Source: Comamonas sp. lk (GTDB taxonomy: Bacteria; Pseudomonadota; Gammaproteobacteria; Burkholderiales; Burkholderiaceae_C). Taken from it: 10,464 bases of DNA. Shown here one piece after another: positions 1 to 7,237 of this stretch. Both the position numbers and the translations under genes were made by a program. The DNA lies in NCBI GenBank assembly GCA_945901215.1, contig CAMDKE010000070.1, positions 1 through 10,464 of the forward strand. Direction: 5' to 3'. Positions within the stretch are counted from its first letter, which is position 1, and each line of letters begins with the position of its first letter. A model generated the notes under the pieces. That model was not told the DNA's origin, did no database searches, and worked only from the letters and a program-made list of their open reading frames with translations.

Positions 1-1855
1 GCTTGCAGCACTTGGCCAACTGGGTCATAAGCGAATCCACGCCCACCACCAACACGCCGCCTTTGCCTGAGCCACTGCTTTGGCGCGGCTTCTTGAGGTG
101 CACGCCTTCGTCGCTCGCGACGGGTTCGGGCGGGCGCAGCAAGGCTTCGATGGTGCGCAAGGAAAATTCATCTTTACCCACTACCTCAAACAGGTCCTCG
201 GCGGCGTTAAAGCCCAGTTGGGTTGCCAAGTCGTCGAGCTTGAGGGCAGTTTTCCCCTCGCGCTGCAAGAGCTTTTCGACTGCTTCGCGGCCCTTGGCCA
301 CGGTTTCCCCCAAGGCCAATGCATTGAAATAAGCGCGTACTTTTGCGCGCGCGCGGTGGCTGACCAAAAAGCCCAGCTCCGGGTTGAGCCAGTCACGGGA
401 TGGCCCCCCCTCTTTCACGGTGCTCACTTCCACCGTCTGGCCATTTTTCAGCACCGTATTCAAAGGCACCAAGGCGCCGTCTACGCGGGCGCCCCTACAA
501 CGGTGTCCCAGCGTGGTGTGCACGCTGTAGGCGAAGTCGACGGCCGTGGCGCCCTGGGGCAACTCCACAATGGCAGCATCGGGCGTGAGCACATAGATCC
601 GGTCGTCCAGGGCTGCATTCTGGGCTTGTAGCCCCGGACTAGGCGTTCTGGCACTCAAGTCCCGCTCCCAGGCCAGCAGCTGGCGCAGCACGGCAATTTT
701 GGCCTCGTAGGCACCACGTGCGTGGACTCCAGCGTAGCCCTTGGCGCCGGCTTCCTTGTAAGCCCAGTGGGCTGCCACGCCATGTTCGGAATGCTGGTGC
801 ATGGCCTGCGTGCGAATTTGCACCTCGATGGGCTGACCCTCGCCGTCACGCACCACCGTGTGCAGGGACTGGTAACCATTGCCTTTGGGCTTGGCGATGT
901 AGTCGTCAAACTCGGATGTGATCGGTGTGAAATGGCTGTGTACCCAGCTCAGTGTGGCGTAGCAGTCCGGCACATTGGGAACGATCACCCGCAAACCACG
1001 AATGTCAAACACCTGGTCAAAGCCCAGCGACTTGCCGAGCATTTTTTTAACAATGCTGTAGATGTGCTTGGGGCGGCCCTGCACCTGGGCGCCAATGCCT
1101 TGGGTCTGTAAGTCAACCTCGAGTTGGTGACGCAGTGCCTGCACAGAAAGTTCTCGCTCGGTGCGTTTTTGGTCAAGCCATTGCGCCACCTGGCGGTAGG
1201 TCTGCGGCTCCAAAAACCGAAAAGCCAGGTCTTCCAGCTCCCACTTGACCTCCCATATGCCCAGGCGGTTGGCCAGTGGCGCAAACACCTGCAGCGATTC
1301 GCTGGCCAATCCTGGTGGCATGGGCAACTTGCTGGCGGCGAAATGGCGCAGGGTTTGCAAGCGCGAGGCCAGGCGCAGCATCACCACCCGCAAATCGCGT
1401 GAAAAGGCCAGCAGCATTTTGCGTACGTTCTCCGTCTGCGCTGCGGCGGTCTGGGCCATGGGCGCTGCATGCGCGCTGCGGCTGGCGGCATTTTGGGCAA
1501 TGCGCGCCATGCGCTGCAGGCGCACCAGTTTGGTGGTTTCAAGGGCCAGGTCGGCAAAACTCTCACCAAAGGCCTTTGCAATCAGCTCGTAGGGCTTGTT
1601 CAGGTGTTCGCAGGCATAGACCAAGTAGCTGGCCGCCTGCATTGCCTCCGATCCGCCTACCGACTGCAAAATAGCAGCCACAGCGTCCGCATGCGCAAGC
1701 ACGTTTTCTCCCGTATCGAGCACCGCGCTGGCTAACAGGGGCTCGGCAAACGCGCGCGCACGAATCAAAGCGTCGGCCTGGGCTGGCGCAGCGTCGGCCA
1801 TGGCTGCCAGCAAAGGCGCTGTCCCTGCAAGGGGTTCATGGTCGGTTCGTTTCAC
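1..1855 (-). CDS. relA: RelA, (p)ppGpp synthetase I (monofunctional), 3' end cut by the window
   Basis: This enzyme transfers pyrophosphate from ATP to GTP or GDP to make the alarmone (p)ppGpp when uncharged tRNA stalls ribosomes. 618 codons are visible. An N-terminal HD-like region (about 30-190) lacks a recognisable HD hydrolase motif. The synthetase domain (about 240-380) contains RPKHIYSI (H264) and EFDD (315-318) followed by NGYQSLHTVV. EXDD rather than RXKD is the mark of monofunctional RelA as opposed to bifunctional SpoT/Rel. The TGS domain (about 418-480) has HTTLGHRCRGARVDG. The frame is open to the window edge, ending at the Cys-Cys pair (616-617) that begins the conserved-cysteine domain, so the ACT domain lies outside. 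The start is uncertain: GTG at 1855 is the first start after an in-frame stop, which is also the stop of the upstream hydrolase gene. ATG at 1801 is possible. Neither has a strong Shine-Dalgarno sequence. It is probably co-transcribed with the hydrolase. Confidence 0.95.
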   Translation of the reverse strand, partial: MKRTDHEPLAGTAPLLAAMADAAPAQADALIRARAFAEPLLASAVLDTGENVLAHADAVAAILQSVGGSEAMQAASYLVYACEHLNKPYELIAKAFGESFADLALETTKLVRLQRMARIAQNAASRSAHAAPMAQTAAAQTENVRKMLLAFSRDLRVVMLRLASRLQTLRHFAASKLPMPPGLASESLQVFAPLANRLGIWEVKWELEDLAFRFLEPQTYRQVAQWLDQKRTERELSVQALRHQLEVDLQTQGIGAQVQGRPKHIYSIVKKMLGKSLGFDQVFDIRGLRVIVPNVPDCYATLSWVHSHFTPITSEFDDYIAKPKGNGYQSLHTVVRDGEGQPIEVQIRTQAMHQHSEHGVAAHWAYKEAGAKGYAGVHARGAYEAKIAVLRQLLAWERDLSARTPSPGLQAQNAALDDRIYVLTPDAAIVELPQGATAVDFAYSVHTTLGHRCRGARVDGALVPLNTVLKNGQTVEVSTVKEGGPSRDWLNPELGFLVSHRARAKVRAYFNALALGETVAKGREAVEKLLQREGKTALKLDDLATQLGFNAAEDLFEVVGKDEFSLRTIEALLRPPEPVASDEGVHLKKPRQSSGSGKGGVLVVGVDSLMTQLAKCCK

Positions 1856-1897
1856 GGCGCGTTGGGCTCGGTGGCCACTGTCAGGGGAACGGGGAGC

Positions 1898-2800
1898 CTA
1901 CGAAGCGGCCAGTAAAAAATCGGCCACTGCCTGGGTCTGCCGGGCGTCGACCAAAGTCGGCGCGTGCCCTACGTGGGCAAACTCCAGCAACCGCGCCCGC
2001 GGGCCGCGCTGAGTCATTTGCAGCGCCGTGGCCGTAGAGAGCAAATCTGACTCCGCACCACGCAGCAACAAAGTGCGCGCTGCAATGGCGTCATACGCCT
2101 GCCACAGCAAGGCCTCGCCCTGCTGCGCCTGTTCGGGCGTCGTTGCGCCAAAGGCCTGGGCAATCGCCGGGTCGTAGTGCAACGCGTAGGCGGTTTCCCC
2201 CTGCGCTGTGCACACCGGCTTGAGCATCGGCTGTGTCAGTGCCAGCCATTGCGCCGGCGTATGCGGCCCAAAGCTGCTAGAAATAGCCCACATGGCGTCA
2301 GCAGCTTGTTGAACCGATGCGAAAGTACCACTCTTGCCCAGGTACTGTCCGATGCGTTGCAGCGCCGCCCATTCGATCACCGGCCCCACGTCGTTGAGAA
2401 CCAGTCGCCGCACTGTGGCTCCCACCGTGGGCGCGTAGGCACACAAAAGCATGCCAATGAGGCCACCCATGCTGGTACCCACCCAGTCCAATGTTTGGGG
2501 CTTGGTGCGCACCAGCAGCTCCAACATGTCCGCCACATAAGTGGGCAATTGGTAGCCCTGGGGGTCGGCCAAAAAGTCGCTTTTTCCCCGGCCCACCACA
2601 TCCGGGCACAGCACCCGTACCTGCCCACCAGCGCGCTCCACCAGGGCCTGCGCCAAGACGTCAAAGTCACGCCCCTGGCGGGTCAAGCCATGCACGCACA
2701 GCACGGTATGCGCAGCCGCTGGATCGCCCCACTCCCAATAGCCCATGCGGTGGGGACCGGGCGCCGTGCAGTGGACGAACTCAAGTCGAGGAGTATTCAT
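1898..2800 (-). CDS. alpha/beta-fold hydrolase, substrate unknown
   Basis: This is a predicted cytoplasmic serine hydrolase of the alpha/beta fold, 300 aa, with no signal peptide. Visible elements are the oxyanion-loop HG (37-38) after strand VLCV, the nucleophile elbow GTSMGG with Ser110, a likely acid Asp252 in LLRGAESDLLS, and the catalytic His279 in HVGHAP. The region between about 135 and 240 would form the cap. The start chosen is ATG at 2800. The frame stays open further upstream to 3022, but that would run into the opposite-strand bdhA gene, and the extra residues do not look like this family. No clear ribosome binding site is seen. Its stop is 42 bases before relA on the same strand, suggesting a two-gene transcript. 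It is divergent from bdhA, so an esterase acting on hydroxybutyrate oligomers or a related ester is conceivable, but that is inference from neighbourhood only. Confidence 0.88.
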   Translation of the reverse strand: MNTPRLEFVHCTAPGPHRMGYWEWGDPAAAHTVLCVHGLTRQGRDFDVLAQALVERAGGQVRVLCPDVVGRGKSDFLADPQGYQLPTYVADMLELLVRTKPQTLDWVGTSMGGLIGMLLCAYAPTVGATVRRLVLNDVGPVIEWAALQRIGQYLGKSGTFASVQQAADAMWAISSSFGPHTPAQWLALTQPMLKPVCTAQGETAYALHYDPAIAQAFGATTPEQAQQGEALLWQAYDAIAARTLLLRGAESDLLSTATALQMTQRGPRARLLEFAHVGHAPTLVDARQTQAVADFLLAAS

Positions 2801-2827
2801 GGCGAAAGCTTGGCGTGGGACTACAGA

Positions 2828-2857
2828 TTGATAATGCAAGCATCCTAATGGAATCAA
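2828..2857 (-). promoter_or_regulatory. possible promoter for the hydrolase-relA transcript
   Basis: Read on the minus strand, TTGATT (2857-2852) is followed after 18 bases by TATCAA (2833-2828). Each matches 4 of 6 positions of the sigma-70 -35 and -10 consensus. Transcription would begin near 2820, about 20 bases before the hydrolase ATG. This is eye-level matching in the 82-base divergent gap, so confidence is low. Confidence 0.28.
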
Positions 2858-2882
2858 ACTCGCGTATTTGGAGAAAAACAGC

Positions 2883-3653
2883 ATGCTAAAAGGTAAAACC
2901 GCCCTCGTTACCGGCTCCACGAGCGGCATTGGCCTGGGCCTGGCCAAAGCCTTGGCCGCCCAGGGCGCCAATATTGTGATGAACGGCTTTGGCGATGTGG
3001 ACGGCCCTATGGCTGAAATCAAGGCCCTCGGTGTCGGCGTCGGCTACCACGGCGCGGACATGAGCAAGCCCACAGAAATTGAAGCCATGGTGCGCCACGC
3101 CGAGGCCACTTTTGGCGCAGTCGACATACTGGTGAACAACGCAGGCATTCAACACGTGGCGCGCATAGAAAACTTTCCGCCTGAGCGTTGGGACGCCATC
3201 ATCGCCATCAACCTCAGCAGCGCCTTTCATGCCAGCCGCTTTGCGCTGCCGGGCATGCTCTCACGCAACTGGGGGCGCATTTTGAACGTGGCCTCGGTGC
3301 ACGGACTGGTGGGTTCGGCTGAAAAATCCGCCTATGTGGCGGCCAAGCATGGCCTGGTTGGCCTGACCAAGGTCACCGCGCTGGAAAACGCTACCACCGG
3401 CGTCACCTGCAACGCCATTTGCCCGGGCTGGGTGCTCACCCCCTTGGTTCAAAAGCAGGTGGACGCCAAAGCTGCCGCTTTGGGCGTGTCCAATTCCGAG
3501 GCCACCGCCTTGCTACTGAGCGAAAAAGAGCCCTCGCTGCAATTCACCACACCCGAAGAACTGGGTGCCTTAGCCGTCTTTTTGTGCTCGGTAGCCGGAA
3601 ACAATGTACGCGGCGTGGCCTGGAACATGGACGGGGGCTGGGCCGCACAGTAA
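2883..3653 (+). CDS. bdhA: D-3-hydroxybutyrate dehydrogenase
   Basis: This NAD-dependent short-chain dehydrogenase interconverts D-3-hydroxybutyrate and acetoacetate in polyhydroxybutyrate and ketone-body use, in the cytoplasm. The protein is 256 aa, the normal length. It shows the Rossmann loop TGSTSGIG (10-17), NNAGIQH (85-91), catalytic Ser138 in NVASVHG, Tyr151 and Lys155 in SAYVAAKHG, and the PGWV motif (181-184). Residues known in the Pseudomonas fragi enzyme to hold the substrate carboxylate appear conserved: Gln90, His140, Lys148, Gln192, with Trp183. The LLSEKEPSLQFTTPEELG segment (211-228) is typical of this subfamily rather than generic SDRs. The start is ATG at 2883, with GGAG at 2870-2873, nine bases upstream. 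An in-frame TTG at 2868 is open but would overlap that site. It is divergent from the hydrolase gene and convergent with ispF. Confidence 0.95.
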   Translation: MLKGKTALVTGSTSGIGLGLAKALAAQGANIVMNGFGDVDGPMAEIKALGVGVGYHGADMSKPTEIEAMVRHAEATFGAVDILVNNAGIQHVARIENFPPERWDAIIAINLSSAFHASRFALPGMLSRNWGRILNVASVHGLVGSAEKSAYVAAKHGLVGLTKVTALENATTGVTCNAICPGWVLTPLVQKQVDAKAAALGVSNSEATALLLSEKEPSLQFTTPEELGALAVFLCSVAGNNVRGVAWNMDGGWAAQ

Positions 3654-3674
3654 GGACCAAGGCCCCATCGCATC

Positions 3675-3706
3675 AGCGGGTTAGCGGTTTAGTGGGTTAG
3701 CGGGTC
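3675..3706. repeat. four-copy 8-bp tandem repeat at the bdhA/ispF convergent junction
   Basis: Four contiguous octamers read agcgggtt, agcggttt, agtgggtt, agcgggtc on the plus strand. The first and last copies differ at one base. The array starts 22 bases after the bdhA stop and covers the last codons and TAA stop of ispF (3697-3699). On the minus strand the unit is aacccgct, which supplies the TAA. No intrinsic terminator hairpin is obvious in the 43-base gap. Confidence 0.85.
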
Positions 3707-4176
3707 AACAAAACCACGGCCCGCGCCTCGATCGCCAACCCCTGGCCCACCGGGCCCATTTTTTCGGCGGTCTTGGCTTTTACATTGACCTGGTCCAAAC
3801 CTACCGACAGCGCCTGAGCGATGCTTGCCCGCATGGCGCCAATATATGGCGCCAGTTTGGGCGCCTGCGCGACCACGGTAGTGTCCACGTTGCCAATCTC
3901 AAACCCTTGGGCCCTCACCCGGCGCGCCGCCTCTTGCAGCAAAACGGCCGAATCGGCACCCTTGAACGCCTCGTCCGTGTCCGGAAAGTGCGTGCCAATA
4001 TCGCCCATGGCGGCAGCGCCAAACAGCGCGTCGGTGATGGCGTGCAGCAATGCGTCGGCATCCGAATGGCCCAGCAAACCCTTGGTGTGGGAGATTTCGA
4101 CTCCACCCAATATGAGTTTGCGGTCGTCCACCAGCGCGTGAATGTCCCAGCCCTCGCCAATGCGGATGTTTGTCAT
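3697..4176 (-). CDS. ispF: 2-C-methyl-D-erythritol 2,4-cyclodiphosphate synthase
   Basis: This is a cytosolic trimeric MEP-pathway enzyme that cyclises CDP-methylerythritol phosphate to ME-2,4-cyclodiphosphate with loss of CMP. At 159 aa it is the usual length. Expected zinc ligands are Asp11 and His13 in GEGWDIH, and His45 in HSDADALLHAITDALFGA. GDIGTHFPDTD, the cytidine-site motif KTAEKMGP (135-142) and the C-terminal GQGLAIEARAVVLL are also present. Trp10 replaces the Tyr/Phe often seen before the metal-binding Asp. The start is ATG at 4176, with AAAGG about ten bases upstream. Its usual partner ispD is not adjacent but lies 3.6 kb away on the same strand, separated by an aceE-type gene and a regulator. 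ispF therefore probably has its own promoter in the 266-base gap upstream. The stop codon falls within an 8-bp tandem repeat. Confidence 0.96.
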   Translation of the reverse strand: MTNIRIGEGWDIHALVDDRKLILGGVEISHTKGLLGHSDADALLHAITDALFGAAAMGDIGTHFPDTDEAFKGADSAVLLQEAARRVRAQGFEIGNVDTTVVAQAPKLAPYIGAMRASIAQALSVGLDQVNVKAKTAEKMGPVGQGLAIEARAVVLLTR

Positions 4177-4192
4177 AGATTGGGGCCTTTCG

Positions 4193-4248
4193 GAATATTG
4201 CTTCGGTGTTCCCGCTGATCGAATATTGAATCACCCAGCCAATTCAAT
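4193..4248 (-). promoter_or_regulatory. putative ispF promoter/operator: direct and inverted repeats
   Basis: Two identical copies of GAATATTG lie at 4193-4200 and 4221-4228, 28 bases apart. Overlapping the second is a perfect inverted repeat, ATTGAAT (4225-4231) and ATTCAAT (4242-4248), separated by ten bases. On the minus strand the arms contain TTGAAT (4247-4242) and, 16 bases on, TATTCG (4225-4220), a weak -35/-10 pair placing a start about 40 bases before ispF. The region is AT-rich compared with its surroundings. The role as promoter or operator is inferred. Confidence 0.33.
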
Positions 4249-4442
4249 GCTGACCCAGGGCGGGCAGTCGCTTTGGTATTGCGCACTTTAGATAAGTTTA
4301 CCCATCAGCAGCTTTGCCAATCTCCTTTTTTGCTTGTCGCCAGGGCAATCGGGTACAGGGCCTGAGCCGTAACGCAATGGCCTTGGCTGGCTTTACCCGG
4401 GCGGATTCATAGTGAAACTGGAAAGAAAGGCTGGGACGGCGC

Positions 4443-7109
4443 TCAGGCGCGTGCGGCGCGCAAACTTTTATGTGCCGCGGCGGCGATGCTGGCTGCGTTG
4501 ACACCGAAGAAGGAGCGCAGGGCGGCACGGGTGTCACTGCGCCCAAAACCGTCCGTACCCAGGCTGGTGTAGCTGCGGTTTTGCGGCACATAGGCACGCA
4601 CCGACTCCGGCACGGCACGCACATAGTCCGTGGCCGCGATGATGGGGCCCGCACTTTCTTGCAGCAGCAGGGCTATGTAGGGAGTGGCTTGTATCGAAGC
4701 GTCTAGACCACCGATGCACGCCTGGCCTTCGCGGGCCAACTGACTCCAGCTGGTCACGCTGAACACGGTCGAGGAAATACCGTCCATGGCAAGCTGCTGT
4801 GCGGCCTTTATCACCTCGGTCAGAATCGCACCCGAGCCCATAAGGGTCACCTCGGCGGTCTCCTGCGCCACGGCGGCAGCCGTGGGCCCGCCGCGGTAGC
4901 TGGCAAAGCGGTAGCCGCCCTTGATCACGCCTTCCACCGCCTCTTGCGGAAGGTTGGGTTGGGCATAGTTCTCATTCATGGCGGTGATGTAGTAGAAAAC
5001 GTCTTGCTGCTCTTGCATCATCTCGCGCATGCCACGGTCCACAATCACTGCAAGCTCGCCGGCGAAGGCCGGGTCATAAGCCTTGCAGTTGGGAATGGTG
5101 GCGGCCATGACATGGCTGGTGCCGTCCTGGTGCTGCAAGCCTTCGCCACCCAGTGTCGTGCGGCCCGAGGTGGCGCCAATCAGGAAACCACGGGCTCGCT
5201 GGTCTGCTGCCGCCCAGATCTGGTCGCCCACGCGCTGAAAACCGAACATGGAGTAATAGATGTAGAAGGGCAACATAGCCATGCCGTGCACGCTGTAACT
5301 GGTACTGGCCGCGGTCCAACTGGACATGGCGCCGGCCTCCGAAATGCCCTCTTCCAGAATCTGCCCGTCCTTGGCCTCGCGGTAGCTCAGCACCGAGCCA
5401 ATGTCTTCCGGCGCATAGCGCTGACCGACGCTCGAATATATGCCTACCTGCTTGAACAAATTGGCCATACCAAAAGTGCGCGCTTCATCGGCCACGATGG
5501 GAACAATGCGTTGCCCCAATACCGGGTCCTTTAGCAAGTTCCCCAGCAAGCGCACAAATGCCATGGTGGTGCTCATCTCCTTGCCTTCGGCCTGCAAGGC
5601 AAATTGCCCATAGGAAGACAGTGCCGGTACGGGAACAGGTTCGCACTGCGTGTAGCGCTTGGGCAAAAAACCGCCCAAAGCCTTGCGCTTCTCATGCATG
5701 TAGACCATCTCAGCACTGTCAGCTGGTGGCCGATAGAAATCGATTGCGGTCACCTGGGCGTCGGTCAAAGGCAACTGAAAGCGGTCGCGAAAGGCAATCA
5801 AATCGGTTTCGTCAAACTTCTTGTGGCTGTGCGTAGTCATCTTGCCCTGACCGGCGCTGCCCATCCCGTAGCCCTTTTTGGTATGGGCCAGAATGACCGT
5901 GGGCTGGCCCTGGTGCTTGAGGGCTGCGGCATAGGCGGTATAGATTTTCACCAGGTCATGGCCGCCGCGCTTGAGCTGGTCAATCTGTTCGTCCGTCATA
6001 CCTTGTGCCAGGGCCGCCAATTCGGGGTTTTGCCCAAAGAATGAATCGCGGTTAAAGCGGCCATCCTTCGCAGCAAAGGTCTGCATTTGTCCGTCCACGG
6101 TGTTTGCAAAGGCTTTCTTCAAAGCACCATGGCTGTCACGCGCAAACAGTCCGTCCCAGTCACTACCCCAGACCAGCTTGATCACATTCCAACCGGCGCC
6201 GGCGAAGAGCTGCTCCAGTTCGTCGATGATGCGGCCATTGCCGCGCACCGGTCCGTCCAGGCGCTGCAAATTGCAGTTCACCACCCATACCAAGTTGTCC
6301 AGGCCCTCACGGGCGGCCAGGGTGAGCGCACTCATGCTCTCGGGCTCGTCCATCTCACCGTCACCAAACACGCCCCACACCTTGCGCTCGGTGCAGTCCA
6401 GCAACTTGCGGTCCGTGAGGTAGTGCATGAAGCGCGCGTGGTAGATTGAGCTAATCGGGCCGATGCCCATGGAGCCGGTCGGGAACTGCCAGAAGTCGGG
6501 CATCAGGTAGGGATGCGGGTAGCTGCACAATCCCTGTGCACCTTCTCCGGTGAGCTGAAGGGGCGACGTCAACTCCTGGCGATAAAGTGCGAGGTCAGCT
6601 TCCGAGAGGCGCCCCTCCAAATAGGCGCGCGCATACACGCCGGGCGCGCTGTGCGGCTGGAAAAAGACCAGGTCGCCCAAATTGGTTTTGCCATTTCCTT
6701 CGCTGCGGGCATGGAAGAAATGGTTGAAGCCCACCTCAAACAAATCGGCGGCACTCGCATAGCTGGCAATGTGGCCACCCAACTCGCCATAGGCCTGGTT
6801 GGCACGTACCACCATGGCCAGGGCGTTCCAGCGCATGAGCGAGGCCAGGCGCTCTTCTAGGGCAAGATCGCCCGGAAAGACAGGCTGCTGGTCTACGGCG
6901 ATGGTGTTGACATACGGCGTCTTGAGCGAAGGCTTCCAGGCAATGGCGGGGTCACGCCCCATTTCACTGAGCATGTTCAGCACTTCACGCGCACGCTCCG
7001 GTCCGGCGGACTGGAGCAGCGATTGCAGCGCATCGCGCCATTCTTGCGTCTCCAGGGGGTCGCTGTCGATGGGGCAGGCGTCGTCGTTCTGTTCAATCTG
7101 GGATGGCAT
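4443..7109 (-). CDS. aceE: E1 component, homodimeric pyruvate/2-oxoacid dehydrogenase (AceE/MdeB type)
   Basis: This is a thiamine-diphosphate-dependent E1 that decarboxylates a 2-oxoacid and passes the acyl group to a lipoyl-E2. At 888 aa it is collinear with E. coli AceE (887 aa). It shows GGH (111-113), QPHSAPGVYAR (151-161), the ThDP motif GDGEMDE (249-255) to NCN (278-280), histidines in THSHKK (426-431), EEG with Glu587 (E. coli Glu571 equivalent), FYIYYSMFGFQRVGD (615-629), SGRTTLGGEGLQHQDG (648-663) and LGTDGFGRSD (850-859). The start is ATG at 7109, with only a weak GTGAG upstream. No aceF or lpd follows: ispF comes next after 266 bases. An Lrp-type regulator is divergent, as with P. 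putida mdeB/mdeR, where the E1 homologue uses 2-oxobutyrate. The substrate (pyruvate or 2-oxobutyrate) cannot be decided from the sequence. The gene symbol denotes the family. No clear terminator is seen. Confidence 0.93.
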   Translation of the reverse strand: MPSQIEQNDDACPIDSDPLETQEWRDALQSLLQSAGPERAREVLNMLSEMGRDPAIAWKPSLKTPYVNTIAVDQQPVFPGDLALEERLASLMRWNALAMVVRANQAYGELGGHIASYASAADLFEVGFNHFFHARSEGNGKTNLGDLVFFQPHSAPGVYARAYLEGRLSEADLALYRQELTSPLQLTGEGAQGLCSYPHPYLMPDFWQFPTGSMGIGPISSIYHARFMHYLTDRKLLDCTERKVWGVFGDGEMDEPESMSALTLAAREGLDNLVWVVNCNLQRLDGPVRGNGRIIDELEQLFAGAGWNVIKLVWGSDWDGLFARDSHGALKKAFANTVDGQMQTFAAKDGRFNRDSFFGQNPELAALAQGMTDEQIDQLKRGGHDLVKIYTAYAAALKHQGQPTVILAHTKKGYGMGSAGQGKMTTHSHKKFDETDLIAFRDRFQLPLTDAQVTAIDFYRPPADSAEMVYMHEKRKALGGFLPKRYTQCEPVPVPALSSYGQFALQAEGKEMSTTMAFVRLLGNLLKDPVLGQRIVPIVADEARTFGMANLFKQVGIYSSVGQRYAPEDIGSVLSYREAKDGQILEEGISEAGAMSSWTAASTSYSVHGMAMLPFYIYYSMFGFQRVGDQIWAAADQRARGFLIGATSGRTTLGGEGLQHQDGTSHVMAATIPNCKAYDPAFAGELAVIVDRGMREMMQEQQDVFYYITAMNENYAQPNLPQEAVEGVIKGGYRFASYRGGPTAAAVAQETAEVTLMGSGAILTEVIKAAQQLAMDGISSTVFSVTSWSQLAREGQACIGGLDASIQATPYIALLLQESAGPIIAATDYVRAVPESVRAYVPQNRSYTSLGTDGFGRSDTRAALRSFFGVNAASIAAAAHKSLRAARA

Positions 7110-7171
7110 AAAACACTCACAAGAAGTAGGGTTCAGTGAACGAAACTGTAGAATCCAATGGCTGGTATATG

Positions 7172-7186
7172 TAGCTTTATTTTCGA
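7172..7186 (+). promoter_or_regulatory. weaker Lrp-like box in the aceE/lrp divergent gap
   Basis: The 15-mer TAGCTTTATTTTCGA fits the E. coli Lrp consensus (YAGHAWATTWTDCTR) at 11 of 15 positions. It lies 31 bases, about three helical turns, from the stronger box at 7203-7217, as expected for cooperative Lrp dimers. A matching left half-site, TAGAAT, occurs at 7149-7154. This AT-rich part of the gap probably also holds both promoters, but I could not place -35/-10 pairs with confidence. Confidence 0.3.
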
Positions 7187-7202
7187 AAAAAAACGGGTTT
7201 TA

Positions 7203-7217
7203 CAGCACGTTGTGCTG
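7203..7217 (+). promoter_or_regulatory. candidate Lrp-family operator
   Basis: CAGCAC-GTT-GTGCTG is a perfect inverted repeat with six-base arms. It matches 12 of 15 positions of the E. coli Lrp consensus YAGHAWATTWTDCTR, with mismatches only in the AT-preferring centre. It ends 20 bases before the regulator's ATG and four bases before its AAGGAG, a position suited to autorepression. The divergent E1 gene starts about 95 bases away on the other side. Binding by the adjacent regulator is inferred. Confidence 0.5.
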
Positions 7218-7237
7218 CTGAAGGAGACTAAAGAAGC

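Noticed and set aside
80..631. 183-codon plus-strand open frame opposite relA
   Set aside because: RelA is intact on the minus strand with diagnostic motifs throughout. The plus frame has no recognisable domain.
1041..1049. Run of seven A residues in the relA coding strand as a possible slippage or frameshift site
   Set aside because: The relA frame continues intact on both sides with conserved motifs. The run falls on ordinary Lys-Lys-Met codons, and no alternative product is suggested.
2801..3022. Upstream extension of the hydrolase reading frame by 74 codons
   Set aside because: It overlaps the start of bdhA on the other strand and adds residues unlike the family. ATG at 2800 gives the normal length.
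7131..7141. GTTCA-G-TGAAC palindrome upstream of the E1 gene
   Set aside because: It is a perfect but very short palindrome (five-base arms) that does not match the Lrp consensus, and chance occurrence is likely.
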